The notes under the pieces were generated by a model. That model was given only the letters and a program-made list of their open reading frames with translations. It was not told the DNA's origin and searched no databases. Below, piece after piece: positions 26,555-36,244 of a DNA stretch of 64,000 bases. The translations under genes and the position numbers were made by a program. Source of the stretch: Riemerella anatipestifer (GTDB lineage Bacteria > Bacteroidota > Bacteroidia > Flavobacteriales > Weeksellaceae); the NCBI RefSeq assembly GCF_035666175.1, contig NZ_CP142016.1, positions 868,001 to 932,000 on the forward strand. The letters run 5' to 3'. Numbering within the stretch: position 1 is the stretch's first letter; the number at the start of each line of letters is the position of its first letter.

Positions 26555-28501
26555 TTACTTGATTATTTTTTGTGAAAATTTAACACCTTTTTCAGATACA
26601 GCAGTTACCAAATAAGTAGCCTGTCCTGCAGGTAATTTGATTTCAAAAGCAGTAGATGCATCTACATCCTTTTGAGAAGCGATAGTTCTTCCACTCATAT
26701 CATAAACAACAACATCTGCTTTAGCCCATGTTTGATCAAATAAAACTCTGTGTGTGTTAGAACTAGAGTCAAATACAACTACTGTAGATGATGGTTTTTG
26801 TACTTCTACAGAACTTAGTACTTCATTTGCTGGCTTACCATAGTATAATCCGAAATAAGCTGATTGAGATGAAGGTGTTACTGGTAGAGTAGCCCCTTGT
26901 CTAAGTTCTGTAAACTTATCCCCCACTTTAATATAGAAAGACTCGTTAGATGTTAATTTGCTAGCTCCTTCCTCTATAGGTTTTGCATTTTCTTTAATAT
27001 CTACTTTGAAAGAGTGAATTTTATCACTAAAAGTGTACATTGGTATTTCTTTACCCTTGTAAGTTACTTCATTGGCTTCGTTTATATATAACCAATAAGT
27101 GGATGATAAGCTCTCATCAATTCCTCCAGTAGGAATTTCTTCAAATGTACCCATAAGGTTTCCCGACGCAGCTACTTGGGTGCTAGCACTAGAAGGTTGT
27201 CCCGTCTGTGCATCACCATAAACTACATAATAAGTTCTGTCTAACTCTACCCCGTTAGCATCCAAAGCTATTAGTCCTAATTGTTTTACAGTTGAAGAAG
27301 ATGAAACAGTAAAATTGTTAGCAGTCCTATTTGAAGAAAGTGTGGTCAACTCTCCTCCTAAGTTTCCTTTCTTAGCCTGAGCAGTTACAGAATAGTTTGT
27401 TCCCAAAGCTCTCTGTGTGTAAGCAAACCTTCTAAGATTATCAAAATTTAAAGTTTGTGAAGTGTTATCTTTTAGCTTGATAACAAAAGTTTGCATAGGC
27501 TTAATGATAGCTGGAGTATCTCCTACAGCAATTCCCCCTGCAAATGTTACAAACTTATACCCTGTAGAATATGTAGCTCCTTGTCCCGATGAAACAACAC
27601 CAGAAGGCTCTATTCTAACACCTCTAATGTTAGGAATAGAGGATACTAACTGCCCTAAATCTAAGTTCGTCAAGAATGGATTTCCATACTGATATATATT
27701 CTTACCAAAATCACCAGTCCAGGCGGTTATACCATCTGTTATGGCAAAAGCATCCTGCCAATAAGAGTTGTATCTTTCTCTGTATTTGTTAGTGGCAGAA
27801 CCATTTGCTCCGAAGTTAACTCCAGCTGCAGCACCTGTTAATGTTTCTGTAATATCCTTAGCATAAGGAACCCCTTTTACAGTATATACTTGATTAGCCA
27901 TTGTAGATAGAGAAGGATCAAAGCCCTTTGCTCCAACCATAAAATAGCCTGTGTTCTTTGGCGTTTTTTCTGTAATAGCAATAAAATCAGATACAACAGT
28001 TGCATTGTTGAAAACTAAGATTTCGTTTTGAGACCATCTAGTTTGTCCAAAAGTTTTACCTAACTCAGAATTCAAGCTAGAAAGTTGCTTCTGATAAAAA
28101 GGAAGAGCCATTTGCTGGTATGTACCATGTTTTGCATCAAGATATTGTTTATCCACAATACCGGTTATGTTACCTTGACTAAGCCCATTAATGTACAGTT
28201 GTCCATATCTTAATGAGCCTACAGTTTTGTTTGTCATACGAAGGATAAAGTTGCCTCCGTCTAACTTGTTGCTTCCATCGGTTGCCACAGTTGCAAACTT
28301 AGAGCTTGCATCTCCAACCACCATTATATTACCTGAATTATCTATAACTCCAGTGCCTACCACTTTCACTCCGCCTCCACTATAAACTAGGGCGTTCTCT
28401 TTAACATAAACACCAGCTTTATCACCAACATAGGTTATAAACTGTGCTTTTAGGGAAGATACCAATGATAGAGCTCCCAGTAAGAATAAATTTCTTTTCA
28501 T
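26555..28501 (-). CDS. Large secreted protein with type A T9SS C-terminal sorting domain
   Basis: 648 residues. Signal peptide MKRNLFLLGALSLVSSLKAQ. A long beta-rich body (residues 20-560) with no recognised enzyme motif. The C-terminal sorting domain of about 80 residues includes VVVYDMSGRTIASQKDVDAS and ends VKFSQKIIK. Exported through Sec and type IX secretion and attached to or released from the surface. Upstream of the small membrane protein in one transcript. Confidence 0.85.
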   Translation of the reverse strand: MKRNLFLLGALSLVSSLKAQFITYVGDKAGVYVKENALVYSGGGVKVVGTGVIDNSGNIMVVGDASSKFATVATDGSNKLDGGNFILRMTNKTVGSLRYGQLYINGLSQGNITGIVDKQYLDAKHGTYQQMALPFYQKQLSSLNSELGKTFGQTRWSQNEILVFNNATVVSDFIAITEKTPKNTGYFMVGAKGFDPSLSTMANQVYTVKGVPYAKDITETLTGAAAGVNFGANGSATNKYRERYNSYWQDAFAITDGITAWTGDFGKNIYQYGNPFLTNLDLGQLVSSIPNIRGVRIEPSGVVSSGQGATYSTGYKFVTFAGGIAVGDTPAIIKPMQTFVIKLKDNTSQTLNFDNLRRFAYTQRALGTNYSVTAQAKKGNLGGELTTLSSNRTANNFTVSSSSTVKQLGLIALDANGVELDRTYYVVYGDAQTGQPSSASTQVAASGNLMGTFEEIPTGGIDESLSSTYWLYINEANEVTYKGKEIPMYTFSDKIHSFKVDIKENAKPIEEGASKLTSNESFYIKVGDKFTELRQGATLPVTPSSQSAYFGLYYGKPANEVLSSVEVQKPSSTVVVFDSSSNTHRVLFDQTWAKADVVVYDMSGRTIASQKDVDASTAFEIKLPAGQATYLVTAVSEKGVKFSQKIIK

Positions 28502-28587
28502 TATTTTTTATGTTTTTCTTTTCAATATTATGTGGATATAATCGCCGCAAATTTACAAAAAAAACTTAATGCATATGTTTGCTAGTG

Positions 28588-29760
28588 TTAATTTATTGTA
28601 ATTTTATTTTTGGATATTATATCTATATCAAACATGTAATCTTCTAAAACCTTTTCTGTAGTGCCTCTAAGTCCTCTTGCACCTAATCCTTTTTCAAAAG
28701 TTTCATCTACAATTTTCTCTAAGGCTTCGTCTGTGAACTCTAAATCTATACCGTCTATTTTGAAAAGAGCTTTGAATTGATTAACAATAGAGTTTTTTGG
28801 CTCTTTCATTATTCTTACCATGGTCTCTTTGGTTAGTTGGTCTAAATAAGTAATTACAGGGAATCTACCTAAAAGTTCTGGAATTAATCCGAACTTTCTC
28901 AAATCCGTTGAGTTTACTTGTGGCAATATCTGTGCCAAATCTTTTTCGGAATCTAGTTTTTCTTTACTAAAGCCTATGGCTTGTTTGTTTAGTCTCCTTT
29001 CTATAATTTCTTTTATACCATCAAAAGCCCCTCCAGCAATGAATAGGATATTTTGTGTGTTTACTTGTATGTATTTTTGGTCAGGGTGTTTTCTTCCTCC
29101 TTGAGGCGGTACATTTACAATGCTTCCTTCCAATAACTTTAATAATCCTTGTTGTACACCTTCTCCTGATACATCTCTTGTGATGCTTGGATTATCTGAT
29201 TTTCTCGCTATTTTATCTATTTCATCTATGAATACAATGCCTTTTTCGGCTTTCTCTACATCGTAATCAGCGACCATAAGAAGTCTAGATAAAATACTCT
29301 CTACATCTTCGCCTACATAACCAGCTTCGGTAAGTATAGTAGCGTCTACAATACAAAAAGGGACATTAAGTTCTCTTGCAATGGTTTTCGCTAAAAGGGT
29401 TTTTCCTGTGCCTGTTTCACCTATCATAATGATGTTAGATTTTTCTATTTCAACATCATTGTCTTTTTTTGTTGAAGAGTGAAGAAGTCTTTTATAATGG
29501 TTATAGACTGCGATGGAAAGTTGTTTTTTAGCTTGGTCTTGTCCGATGACATATTCGTCTAGAGTTTTTTTAATTTCTCTAGGTTTCTTTAGTTCGGAGA
29601 GGGTACTTATAGGAGAGAATTCTTCTTTCTGAATATTGTCTTTAACAAATGCGTGAGCTTGTTCTATACAATGTTCGCAGATAAGTCCGTTTTGTCCCGA
29701 AACTAACATTTGAACTTCTTTACGATGTCTTCCGCAAAAAGAACACTGGTTATTATTCAT
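28588..29760 (-). CDS. clpX: ATP-dependent Clp protease ATP-binding subunit ClpX
   Basis: 390 residues. AAA+ unfoldase feeding ClpP. N-terminal zinc-binding domain with C6-X2-C9 and C28-X2-C31; Walker A GETGTGKT (114-121); Walker [13 protein letters not shown]; sensor/arginine-finger region [18 protein letters not shown]; and the pore-loop vicinity. Length slightly shorter than E. coli, usual for the phylum. Cytoplasmic. Confidence 0.97.
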   Translation of the reverse strand: MNNNQCSFCGRHRKEVQMLVSGQNGLICEHCIEQAHAFVKDNIQKEEFSPISTLSELKKPREIKKTLDEYVIGQDQAKKQLSIAVYNHYKRLLHSSTKKDNDVEIEKSNIIMIGETGTGKTLLAKTIARELNVPFCIVDATILTEAGYVGEDVESILSRLLMVADYDVEKAEKGIVFIDEIDKIARKSDNPSITRDVSGEGVQQGLLKLLEGSIVNVPPQGGRKHPDQKYIQVNTQNILFIAGGAFDGIKEIIERRLNKQAIGFSKEKLDSEKDLAQILPQVNSTDLRKFGLIPELLGRFPVITYLDQLTKETMVRIMKEPKNSIVNQFKALFKIDGIDLEFTDEALEKIVDETFEKGLGARGLRGTTEKVLEDYMFDIDIISKNKITIN

Positions 29761-29797
29761 ATTTTAGTGTTGAATGAGTAGGTGAATGAGTGATAAT

Positions 29798-30184
29798 TTA
29801 TTTTAAAATTTTTTGCTGTATTTCTTTGAAATCTTCTGCTGAAGATTTCACTCTCTCTTTCTTAAAATTAAGGTCTTCTATCTTGTTGATAGGTACTAAG
29901 TGAATATGAGCGTGAGGTACTTCTAGTCCGATAACTGCTATACTTACTCTTTCACAAGGAATGTTTTTCTCAATTTTTTTAGCTACTTGTTGTGCAAATG
30001 CCCAAAGATTTTTAAATTCTTCCGTGTCTAAATCAAAAATAAGGTCAACTTCCTTTTTAGGAATTACCAAGGTATGTCCTTCTGCTAAAGGCATCACGTC
30101 TAGAAAGGCTAAATGGTTTTCGTCCTCTGCTATTTTATATGCAGGGATTTCTCCGTTGATGATTTTGGTGAAAATAGAAGCCAT
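29798..30184 (-). CDS. HIT-family nucleotide-binding protein
   Basis: 128 residues. Histidine-triad motif in HAHIHLVPI; N-terminal MASIFTKIINGEIPAYKI and DVMPLAEGHTLVIPKKEVD are typical. Members hydrolyse AMP-lysine or AMP-NH2-type substrates. 18 bases after greA on the same strand, so an operon with it. Confidence 0.93.
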   Translation of the reverse strand: MASIFTKIINGEIPAYKIAEDENHLAFLDVMPLAEGHTLVIPKKEVDLIFDLDTEEFKNLWAFAQQVAKKIEKNIPCERVSIAVIGLEVPHAHIHLVPINKIEDLNFKKERVKSSAEDFKEIQQKILK

Positions 30185-30202
30185 AACTATTAAATTTTAA
30201 AA

Positions 30203-30670
30203 TTATAGAGAAATATCTAACACTTCAAATGTTAGTTGGTTGCCATTAGGTAATGTGATTTCTGCTGTTTCGCCTACTTTTTTACCTAATAAACCTTTAG
30301 CGATAGGCGTGTTTACAGAGATTTTACCTGATTTTAAATCACTCTCGTTATCTGGAACTAGTGTGAATACTTGCTCTTTTTTCGTTACTTTATTAAATAG
30401 CTTTACAGTAGTCAATATAGAAACTTTAGAAATGTCTAGTTGACTTTCATCTATAACTTTAGAAGTAGCTATTAAATCTTTTAGTTTAGAAATTTTCATT
30501 TCTAAAAGCCCTTGAGCCTCCTTCGCAGCATCGTATTCAGCATTTTCAGAAAGGTCGCCTTTATCTCTAGCTTCGGCTATTTGTTGAGTTATTTTTGGTC
30601 TTTCCACGCTTTCTAGTTGCTCTAGCTCGGCTTTCATTTTCTCTAAGCCTTCTTTCGTTACATATGCCAT
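30203..30670 (-). CDS. greA: Transcription elongation factor GreA
   Basis: 155 residues. N-terminal coiled coil (MAYVTKEGLEKMKAELEQLE...) with the acidic tip region RDKGDLSENAEYDAAKE; C-terminal FKBP-like domain ending LTFEVLDI. Rescues backtracked RNA polymerase by stimulating transcript cleavage. A TATATTTG box on the minus strand at 30756-30749 may be its promoter. Confidence 0.96.
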   Translation of the reverse strand: MAYVTKEGLEKMKAELEQLESVERPKITQQIAEARDKGDLSENAEYDAAKEAQGLLEMKISKLKDLIATSKVIDESQLDISKVSILTTVKLFNKVTKKEQVFTLVPDNESDLKSGKISVNTPIAKGLLGKKVGETAEITLPNGNQLTFEVLDISL

Positions 30671-30771
30671 AATTTCGTTAATTTAGCGTTAGTATAAAAA
30701 AATAATCCGACATTTGCCGGACAATGTTTTGTGTTTAATAATTTGATGCAAATATATAAATTTTATTTTAA

Positions 30772-31245
30772 ATGAAAAGAACTTTTTGGGGGTTATTAGT
30801 TTTAAAAATATTAGTAATCAGTAGTTTAGTTTTTACTAATTCGTGTAAAAATAGAGAAGAGACGGTATCTTGTTTTCCTAATACAATGATTAATGTTACT
30901 CTTAACCTAAATTTACCTTTGTATCAAAAGTTGATGAATGTTGGCGGTTGGATTTATGTAAATGAGCAAAACTCGGGTACTAGAGGATTGATTGTGGTAA
31001 GAACAGGAACTGCTACATTTAAGGCGTATGATAGAAATGCTCCACATATTTGCCCAGCATCTGATACTACATTAGAAGTTAAAGATGATATTAAAATAGT
31101 TTGCCCTAAAGATGGAGCAGAATGGTATCTTTTAGCTTCCTTATCTGGACAACCTACTAAAGTTTCGCAAGTTCCGCCTAAGACTTATTTCACTTATTAT
31201 GATACTGTATCTAATGTTTTAACTATAACTCGTTGTGCATTTTAA
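30772..31245 (+). CDS. Rieske-like lipoprotein, last residues replaced by IS sequence
   Basis: Lipoprotein signal peptide with Cys26 (FTNSCKN). The body resembles the Rieske fold (VNEQNSGTRGLIVVRTG, DRNAPHICPASD, IVCPKDGAEWYL). The cluster-binding C-x-H/C-x2-H pairs are not present: the second site is CPKDG with Asp in place of His, so an iron-sulfur cluster is unlikely. Native sequence ends at 31227; the final codons (TRCAF) come from IS copy D. Probably only a few residues are lost, so it may still work. Confidence 0.7.
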   Translation: MKRTFWGLLVLKILVISSLVFTNSCKNREETVSCFPNTMINVTLNLNLPLYQKLMNVGGWIYVNEQNSGTRGLIVVRTGTATFKAYDRNAPHICPASDTTLEVKDDIKIVCPKDGAEWYLLASLSGQPTKVSQVPPKTYFTYYDTVSNVLTITRCAF

Positions 31246-32207
31246 ATAATACTGATTTTTAGATGATTTAATTTTCTTTGGAAGATAAATTTATTGATAT
31301 ATTGAATAACCGTTGCGGCGGTTATTTTACTGATTATCCTTGTTTTAAAGCCTTCAAAAGTTTTAGCATTGTTTCTTTTAATCATAAATTGGTCGCAAAG
31401 TTGAGAGAAAAATGTCTCAATTCGTTTTCGCTTTTTCTTGTACAATGAAAATTGAGGAATATAATCTTTCTGATTACTTCTCATTGGTGTATCTAATTTA
31501 ATATTAGCATAGTTAAATAAATCTATTTGAACTTTTGCTGATAAATAGCCTCTATCTCCAATTAAAGTACAGTTTCGCATTTGCTCACCAATATCTTTTA
31601 AATAGTGGATGTCGTGAACGGATGCAGGGCTTATATCAAAATTCTTAATCACACCATTTAAAGAACATACTGCGTGTAGTTTATAGCCATAGAAATATAA
31701 TTTCTGTGAAGCACAATAACCATATGTTGGTGAAGAATAGGATTGCTCTTTACAAATTTTTGAACGAGTAGAACGAGCGTTTTCACAAACTTTCATTGGC
31801 ATGCTATCAACGATAAAAATATCTTCAAACTCATTGAACTCCATCGAAATACGCTGTCTAATTTGCTCTGTTTGTAGGGATAGTCTTCGTTTTCGCTTAT
31901 TGTAAACACTTCTTTCAATTTTGTTTATCAGAGAGTTTGGCAATTTTCTAAATAACTGTAATTCGCTATCAATACTCAAGTATTCAGCAGTAATATTAAG
32001 ACTTATGACTTCTAAATCGCTCATTTTAGGTGTTCTTCTCTGATAACTAATCAGTTGATTTTCTGAAAAAAGTCCTAAAACTTCCAAAATTCTTTCATAT
32101 ATTTGCTCTATGTTGTTCATTTATATCGTTTTATAGCAAAAACAATATACTGATTTTCAGTCTAATAAACAACTCTTGTTTTTTTCATTTCATAATGCAC
32201 AACGGGT
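31228..32207 (-). mobile_element. ISRa1-type IS982 element (copy D), with adjacent deletion
   Basis: 980 bp, reverse. Flanks GTTTTAACTATA (left) and GTAAAATGAA (right) do not match. The left flank is the 3' end of the Rieske-like gene and the right flank is the middle of dtd, both reading +. The simplest view is IS insertion plus deletion of the intergenic DNA and the dtd 5' half. Confidence 0.93.
31242..32120 (-). CDS. IS982-family transposase (copy D)
   Basis: Intact 292 residues. Variant residues: Ile4, Leu56, Asn251. Confidence 0.95.
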   Translation of the reverse strand: MNNIEQIYERILEVLGLFSENQLISYQRRTPKMSDLEVISLNITAEYLSIDSELQLFRKLPNSLINKIERSVYNKRKRRLSLQTEQIRQRISMEFNEFEDIFIVDSMPMKVCENARSTRSKICKEQSYSSPTYGYCASQKLYFYGYKLHAVCSLNGVIKNFDISPASVHDIHYLKDIGEQMRNCTLIGDRGYLSAKVQIDLFNYANIKLDTPMRSNQKDYIPQFSLYKKKRKRIETFFSQLCDQFMIKRNNAKTFEGFKTRIISKITAATVIQYINKFIFQRKLNHLKISII

Positions 32208-32465
32208 GTAAAATGAATTTGTCTATAAAAGAAGTTGATGGAGAAGTGCTTTGTGTGAGTCAGTTTACACTTATGGCGGACTATAAAAAAGGGAATAGAC
32301 CTTCTTTTATAACTGCAGCTAGACCAGATTTGGCGGTTCCTATGTTTGAATATTTTAAATCCGAAATGGCTAAATATGGTATTAGGTATTTTTGGGGCGG
32401 ATATGAAAGTGAGCTTAACTAATGATGGTCCAGTAACTATAATTATGGACTCTAAAATAAGATAG
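32208..32465 (+). pseudogene. dtd: D-aminoacyl-tRNA deacylase (dtd), truncated and frameshifted
   Basis: Remaining part reads [21 protein letters not shown] with the catalytic SQFTL motif, through [20 protein letters not shown]. At about 32380 the frame breaks. The family's last segment ([20 protein letters not shown]) continues in another frame to a stop at 32463-32465. A GGTATT...GGTATT direct repeat at the break suggests a small deletion between repeats. The N-terminal half is gone at the IS copy D boundary. Dtd clears D-amino acids from tRNAs; this copy cannot be functional. Confidence 0.85.
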
Positions 32466-32483
32466 TGGTTTCTAGAAATAATG

Positions 32484-32522
32484 AAAAACGAGCGGATACA
32501 TTTATGTATTTCGCTCGTTTTT
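32484..32522 (+). terminator. Terminator after the dtd remnant
   Basis: Stem AAAAACGAGCG/CGCTCGTTTTT with an inner ATACAT/ATGTAT stem, then T-rich. It also lies 25 bases from the sppA stop, so it may serve both strands. Confidence 0.8.
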
Positions 32523-32547
32523 GTTATATATTGATGTTATTAGTTTT

Positions 32548-34302
32548 TTAGAAAGTTATTTTTACTGGGGACTGCATCATTACTTTAGAATTATTTTTCT
32601 TGAAGTTGTTGATGGTTTCATAAATATAGTATTGCTCGCTTTCCATTTTTTGTTTCATAAAATAAGTAGAGATGCTTTCTTCGTCCATACCTTTAAAAAA
32701 CTCTTCTAAAGGATTTATTTCCGAAGGATAAGAAATGATATTATAATTTTTCACCTTTGATTGTTTAGCAGCAAAGTTAATGGCATCATTGAGGCTTCCT
32801 AGTTCATCTACTAGTCCTAGTTCTTTCGCTTTTTTACCAGACCAAACTCTACCACCTGCGATTTCGTCTACTTGCTCAAAAGTTTTATTTCTGTTTTTAG
32901 TTACGAAATAGACGAATCTCTTGTAAGTTTGTTCCACACTATTTTGAAGCATGTTTTTGGTGCCATCGGTAATACCGCTTATAGGAGACATCATTTGTGA
33001 GTTGGCGTTTGTGGAAACCACATCAGAGCGAATTCCGTTTTTGTTAGCCAAATTTTTAAAGTCAGGTATCACACCAAATACACCAATAGAACCCGTAATA
33101 GTGTTAGGTTCTGAATAGATTTTATCTCCAGCCATTGCAATATAATAACCTCCAGAGGCAGCATAATCTCCAAAGGAAACAATTAACGGTTTTTTAAGTT
33201 TAAGCTGTTGTAGTTCAAATAATATTTGGTCAGAAGCATTGGCACTTCCTCCAGGAGAGTTGATTCTTAAAACTACTGCCTTGACGTCATCATCATCTTT
33301 TAAATCTCTGATGTATTCTATGTATTTTTCGTCAGAAATATTGGTAACTTCATCACCATTGATGATGTTTCCTGAAGCATATAAAACTGCGATTTTTTCA
33401 CTAGACTTGCTTTCGTCTTTGATGGATTTAATGTATTTTCTTATGGATACCTTATTAAGTTTTTTATCTGTATCTATACCTATTTTTTGTTTTAATAATA
33501 GCTCATATTCTCCTTTTTGCATCAGTTTATCTACTAAACCATATTTCAAACTAAAATCAGGTATCATTCCATAAAGTCTATCTGTAATAGATTGGAAGTT
33601 TTCTATGCTAATTTTTCTAGATGAAGCAATTTTGTTAGAAACTCTACCCCATAAATCGGAAAGTAGAGTGCTTAGTTGTTCTTTATTTTCAGGAGAAATG
33701 TCATTTCTTAAAAAAGGTTCTACGGCAGCTTTATACTTGCCGTGTCTTATAACATTGATGCCAATACCGTATTGGTCAGCAAAATCTTTTAAAAATACCA
33801 CTTCTGATGCCATACCCTTAAGTTCTATTCCTCCTGCAGGGTTGAGGTAGAACTTATCCGCAACAGAACCTAAAAAATAGGATGGCTGAGAAACTGAATT
33901 ACCGTAAGAATACACGAATTTTCCGCTTTTTTTGAAATCTTCTATAGCGTTTCTTATGCTTTCAATTTGAGTGATGCCTGCGTTGATGTTGTCATTTTCT
34001 ATGCTAATACCTTTAATATTGTCGTCCGTTTTAGCTTTCTCTATAGCTCTGATAACATCGTATAGAGCAACATCTCGTACTTGGTTTTTAAAATCAAAAA
34101 CATTTAGATCCTTTTCAGTTTCGCTTTCGATAACTCTGAATTTAGAATCTAGTGTTAATATTGAATTTCTTTTAATTTTTACACTATCTTTGTCTCCAAT
34201 AGCATTGCCAATCATAGCAATAATAATAAAACCAAAGAAAATAAAAAAAACGATGGTTATAGCCGTGATATTGGCTAATACACTTTTAATAAAACTACGC
34301 AT
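32548..34302 (-). CDS. sppA: Signal peptide peptidase SppA (67K type)
   Basis: About 584 residues from ATG 34302. N-terminal membrane anchor (ITAITIVFFIFFGFIIIAMIG), then two S49 peptidase repeats. The C-terminal one has the catalytic serine region (RINSPGGSANASDQ, FGDYAASGGYYIAMAGDKI), the N-terminal one the general-base lysine region (VIRHGKYKAAVEPF). Degrades cleaved signal peptides in the membrane. The frame extends to 34332 but that would overlap the divergent folK start. Confidence 0.92.
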   Translation of the reverse strand: MRSFIKSVLANITAITIVFFIFFGFIIIAMIGNAIGDKDSVKIKRNSILTLDSKFRVIESETEKDLNVFDFKNQVRDVALYDVIRAIEKAKTDDNIKGISIENDNINAGITQIESIRNAIEDFKKSGKFVYSYGNSVSQPSYFLGSVADKFYLNPAGGIELKGMASEVVFLKDFADQYGIGINVIRHGKYKAAVEPFLRNDISPENKEQLSTLLSDLWGRVSNKIASSRKISIENFQSITDRLYGMIPDFSLKYGLVDKLMQKGEYELLLKQKIGIDTDKKLNKVSIRKYIKSIKDESKSSEKIAVLYASGNIINGDEVTNISDEKYIEYIRDLKDDDDVKAVVLRINSPGGSANASDQILFELQQLKLKKPLIVSFGDYAASGGYYIAMAGDKIYSEPNTITGSIGVFGVIPDFKNLANKNGIRSDVVSTNANSQMMSPISGITDGTKNMLQNSVEQTYKRFVYFVTKNRNKTFEQVDEIAGGRVWSGKKAKELGLVDELGSLNDAINFAAKQSKVKNYNIISYPSEINPLEEFFKGMDEESISTYFMKQKMESEQYYIYETINNFKKNNSKVMMQSPVKITF

Positions 34303-34323
34303 ACTGTAAATAATTTTGTTAAT

Positions 34324-34749
34324 ATGTCGCAAAGAAAGGTTATTTTGTTACTAGGAAGCAATATAAAAAATCCTAAAAAAAATATAGAAGAGGCTATTTC
34401 GTTGATAGAGAAAAGACTAGGGAAGGTAATAAAAAAGAGTCAAATGTTAGAAACAGAACCTGTAGAGTTTGCTAGTTCTAATATATTTTGTAATATTGCA
34501 GTCTTATTAGAAGCACAAATTTCACCTATTCGAATTTTAGATGAAGTAAAAAGTATAGAAAAGGCTATGGGGAGGATTAGTGATTCTAAAGAGCTAGGAG
34601 GATATGAAGATAGAGTAATAGATATTGATGTGGTGAGTATTGGTAATATTACCTACAAGTCAAGAAGACTGGATATACCTCATTATAAACATGTTCACGA
34701 ACGTGACTTTTCTCAAGTGCTGTTGAGAGAAATAGGAATCACAAAGTGA
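34324..34749 (+). CDS. folK: 2-amino-4-hydroxy-6-hydroxymethyldihydropteridine diphosphokinase
   Basis: 141 residues. HPPK of folate synthesis: LLLGSNIKNPKKNIEEA at the N-terminus, LETEPVEF, and the ATP/Mg motif EDRVIDIDVV (D-x-D). Starts 21 bases from the divergent sppA start, with the next gene 24 bases downstream. Confidence 0.93.
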   Translation: MSQRKVILLLGSNIKNPKKNIEEAISLIEKRLGKVIKKSQMLETEPVEFASSNIFCNIAVLLEAQISPIRILDEVKSIEKAMGRISDSKELGGYEDRVIDIDVVSIGNITYKSRRLDIPHYKHVHERDFSQVLLREIGITK

Positions 34750-34773
34750 AACAAAAAGAGAAAATATATATAT

Positions 34774-36222
34774 ATGAAAATTAACTTATTAACGCTATTG
34801 GCTCTTCCTGCGATAGTATATTCACAAGATGCAGAGAAGTACCCAAATACTTTTTCATCGGGATCAACCTATGTGAAAAAGTTTGATAATAGATCTCGTT
34901 TGTTTAACGATTGGTCTATCTCTGTTGGAGGTGGAGGAGCGTTTATGCAATCTGCGGATTTAACTTCCTTTTATGGGAAAGGAGTTAATGCTGGTTGGAA
35001 TGCCTATGTGAGTTTGGATAAACAAATTTCCCACGCTTTTGGATTAAGTTTACAATATCAGCAAGGGCAAACTAATCAGCAGGGAATGGTTAATCCTGCT
35101 TATGGTGTAGCTAATGCTAATACTAAGTACAAGCAAGTTTCTTTAATTGGAGATATTAACTTCTCCAATATTCTGAGAAGGGTAGATAATAACTCTTCAT
35201 ACAGATGGACGTTGCATGGTTATGCAGGGCTTGGGTTGCAAGGCTATAAGACTTATTTGCAGGACAAATCTACTTTATGGAATGGCAAAAATGTTTTAGA
35301 GGTAAATCAAGATTTAGATATTGCATCGTTTTTCTATCAAGCGGGTGCTGGTGTTAAATATAAAATTTCTAAGTTGCTAGACATAGAAGCTAGGCTAATG
35401 TATATTATGTCGGGTGATGATGAGTTTGATGGTGGTGGCTGGGATAATACATCAGACCAATATCCGTACAATAGAATTAAAAATACTAATTCTGACAATA
35501 TGTTCACAGCTAATGTAGGTCTTACATTTAAGTTGGGTAAACATCTTTCTCATTTAGCATGGCATGATCCGTTAGAGGCTTTAGAAAGTAGAGTGAGTAA
35601 ATTAGGGAAGCCTATTGATTTTGTTGTTTGCGAAAAAGGAGATAAAGACAATGATGGCGTATGTGATGATTGGGATAGACAGCTAGATACTCCAGAAGGT
35701 GCAAGAGTAGATGGAGCTGGAGTAGCTCTTGATGTGGATTTAGATGGAGTGATTGACTTGTACGACAAATGTGTAACCGTTCCTGGTCCAACTTCAAATA
35801 ATGGATGCCCAGAAGTACTCAAGATAAATATAAATAAGATAGATGTAAAGCAATCGGTTATAGAAATCAACAAAAACTTTGAGGGAATAGAATTTGATTT
35901 GAATAGTGATGTGATTAGACCAACATCTTTTGATAGATTAGATAAAGCGGCGACAATTATAAAAAGTTTAGATTCTAAAACACAATATTTGGTTATAGGT
36001 GCTACGGATACTAGAGGTTCAGCAGCTTATAATAAGAAATTATCTCAAAGGAGGGCAGATGCTGTGGTTAAGTATTTAGTTGATAAGGGAGTAGACTCTT
36101 ATATGCTATTGGCAGAGGGCAGAGGTAAAGATGATTTGAAATATCCGGAGTGTAATCCTTATACTAAGTGTCCTGAGTGGAAAAATGAAGCTAACAGAAG
36201 AGTGTATTTCTCAGAAAAGTAA
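34774..36222 (+). CDS. OmpA-family outer membrane protein (first of tandem pair)
   Basis: 482 residues. Signal peptide ending VYSQ; beta-barrel of about 240 residues; Cys-flanked calcium-binding thrombospondin-3-type segment (about 288-347: DKDNDGVCDDWD, DLDGVIDLYDKC); then a C-terminal OmpA peptidoglycan-binding domain (NKNFEGIEFDLNSDVIRP, TDTRGSAAYNKKLSQRRADAV, NEANRRVYF). OmpA of R. anatipestifer is a known major surface antigen. 22 bases before its paralogue. Confidence 0.9.
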   Translation: MKINLLTLLALPAIVYSQDAEKYPNTFSSGSTYVKKFDNRSRLFNDWSISVGGGGAFMQSADLTSFYGKGVNAGWNAYVSLDKQISHAFGLSLQYQQGQTNQQGMVNPAYGVANANTKYKQVSLIGDINFSNILRRVDNNSSYRWTLHGYAGLGLQGYKTYLQDKSTLWNGKNVLEVNQDLDIASFFYQAGAGVKYKISKLLDIEARLMYIMSGDDEFDGGGWDNTSDQYPYNRIKNTNSDNMFTANVGLTFKLGKHLSHLAWHDPLEALESRVSKLGKPIDFVVCEKGDKDNDGVCDDWDRQLDTPEGARVDGAGVALDVDLDGVIDLYDKCVTVPGPTSNNGCPEVLKININKIDVKQSVIEINKNFEGIEFDLNSDVIRPTSFDRLDKAATIIKSLDSKTQYLVIGATDTRGSAAYNKKLSQRRADAVVKYLVDKGVDSYMLLAEGRGKDDLKYPECNPYTKCPEWKNEANRRVYFSEK

Positions 36223-36244
36223 GAATAAAAAATAAAAGAATATT

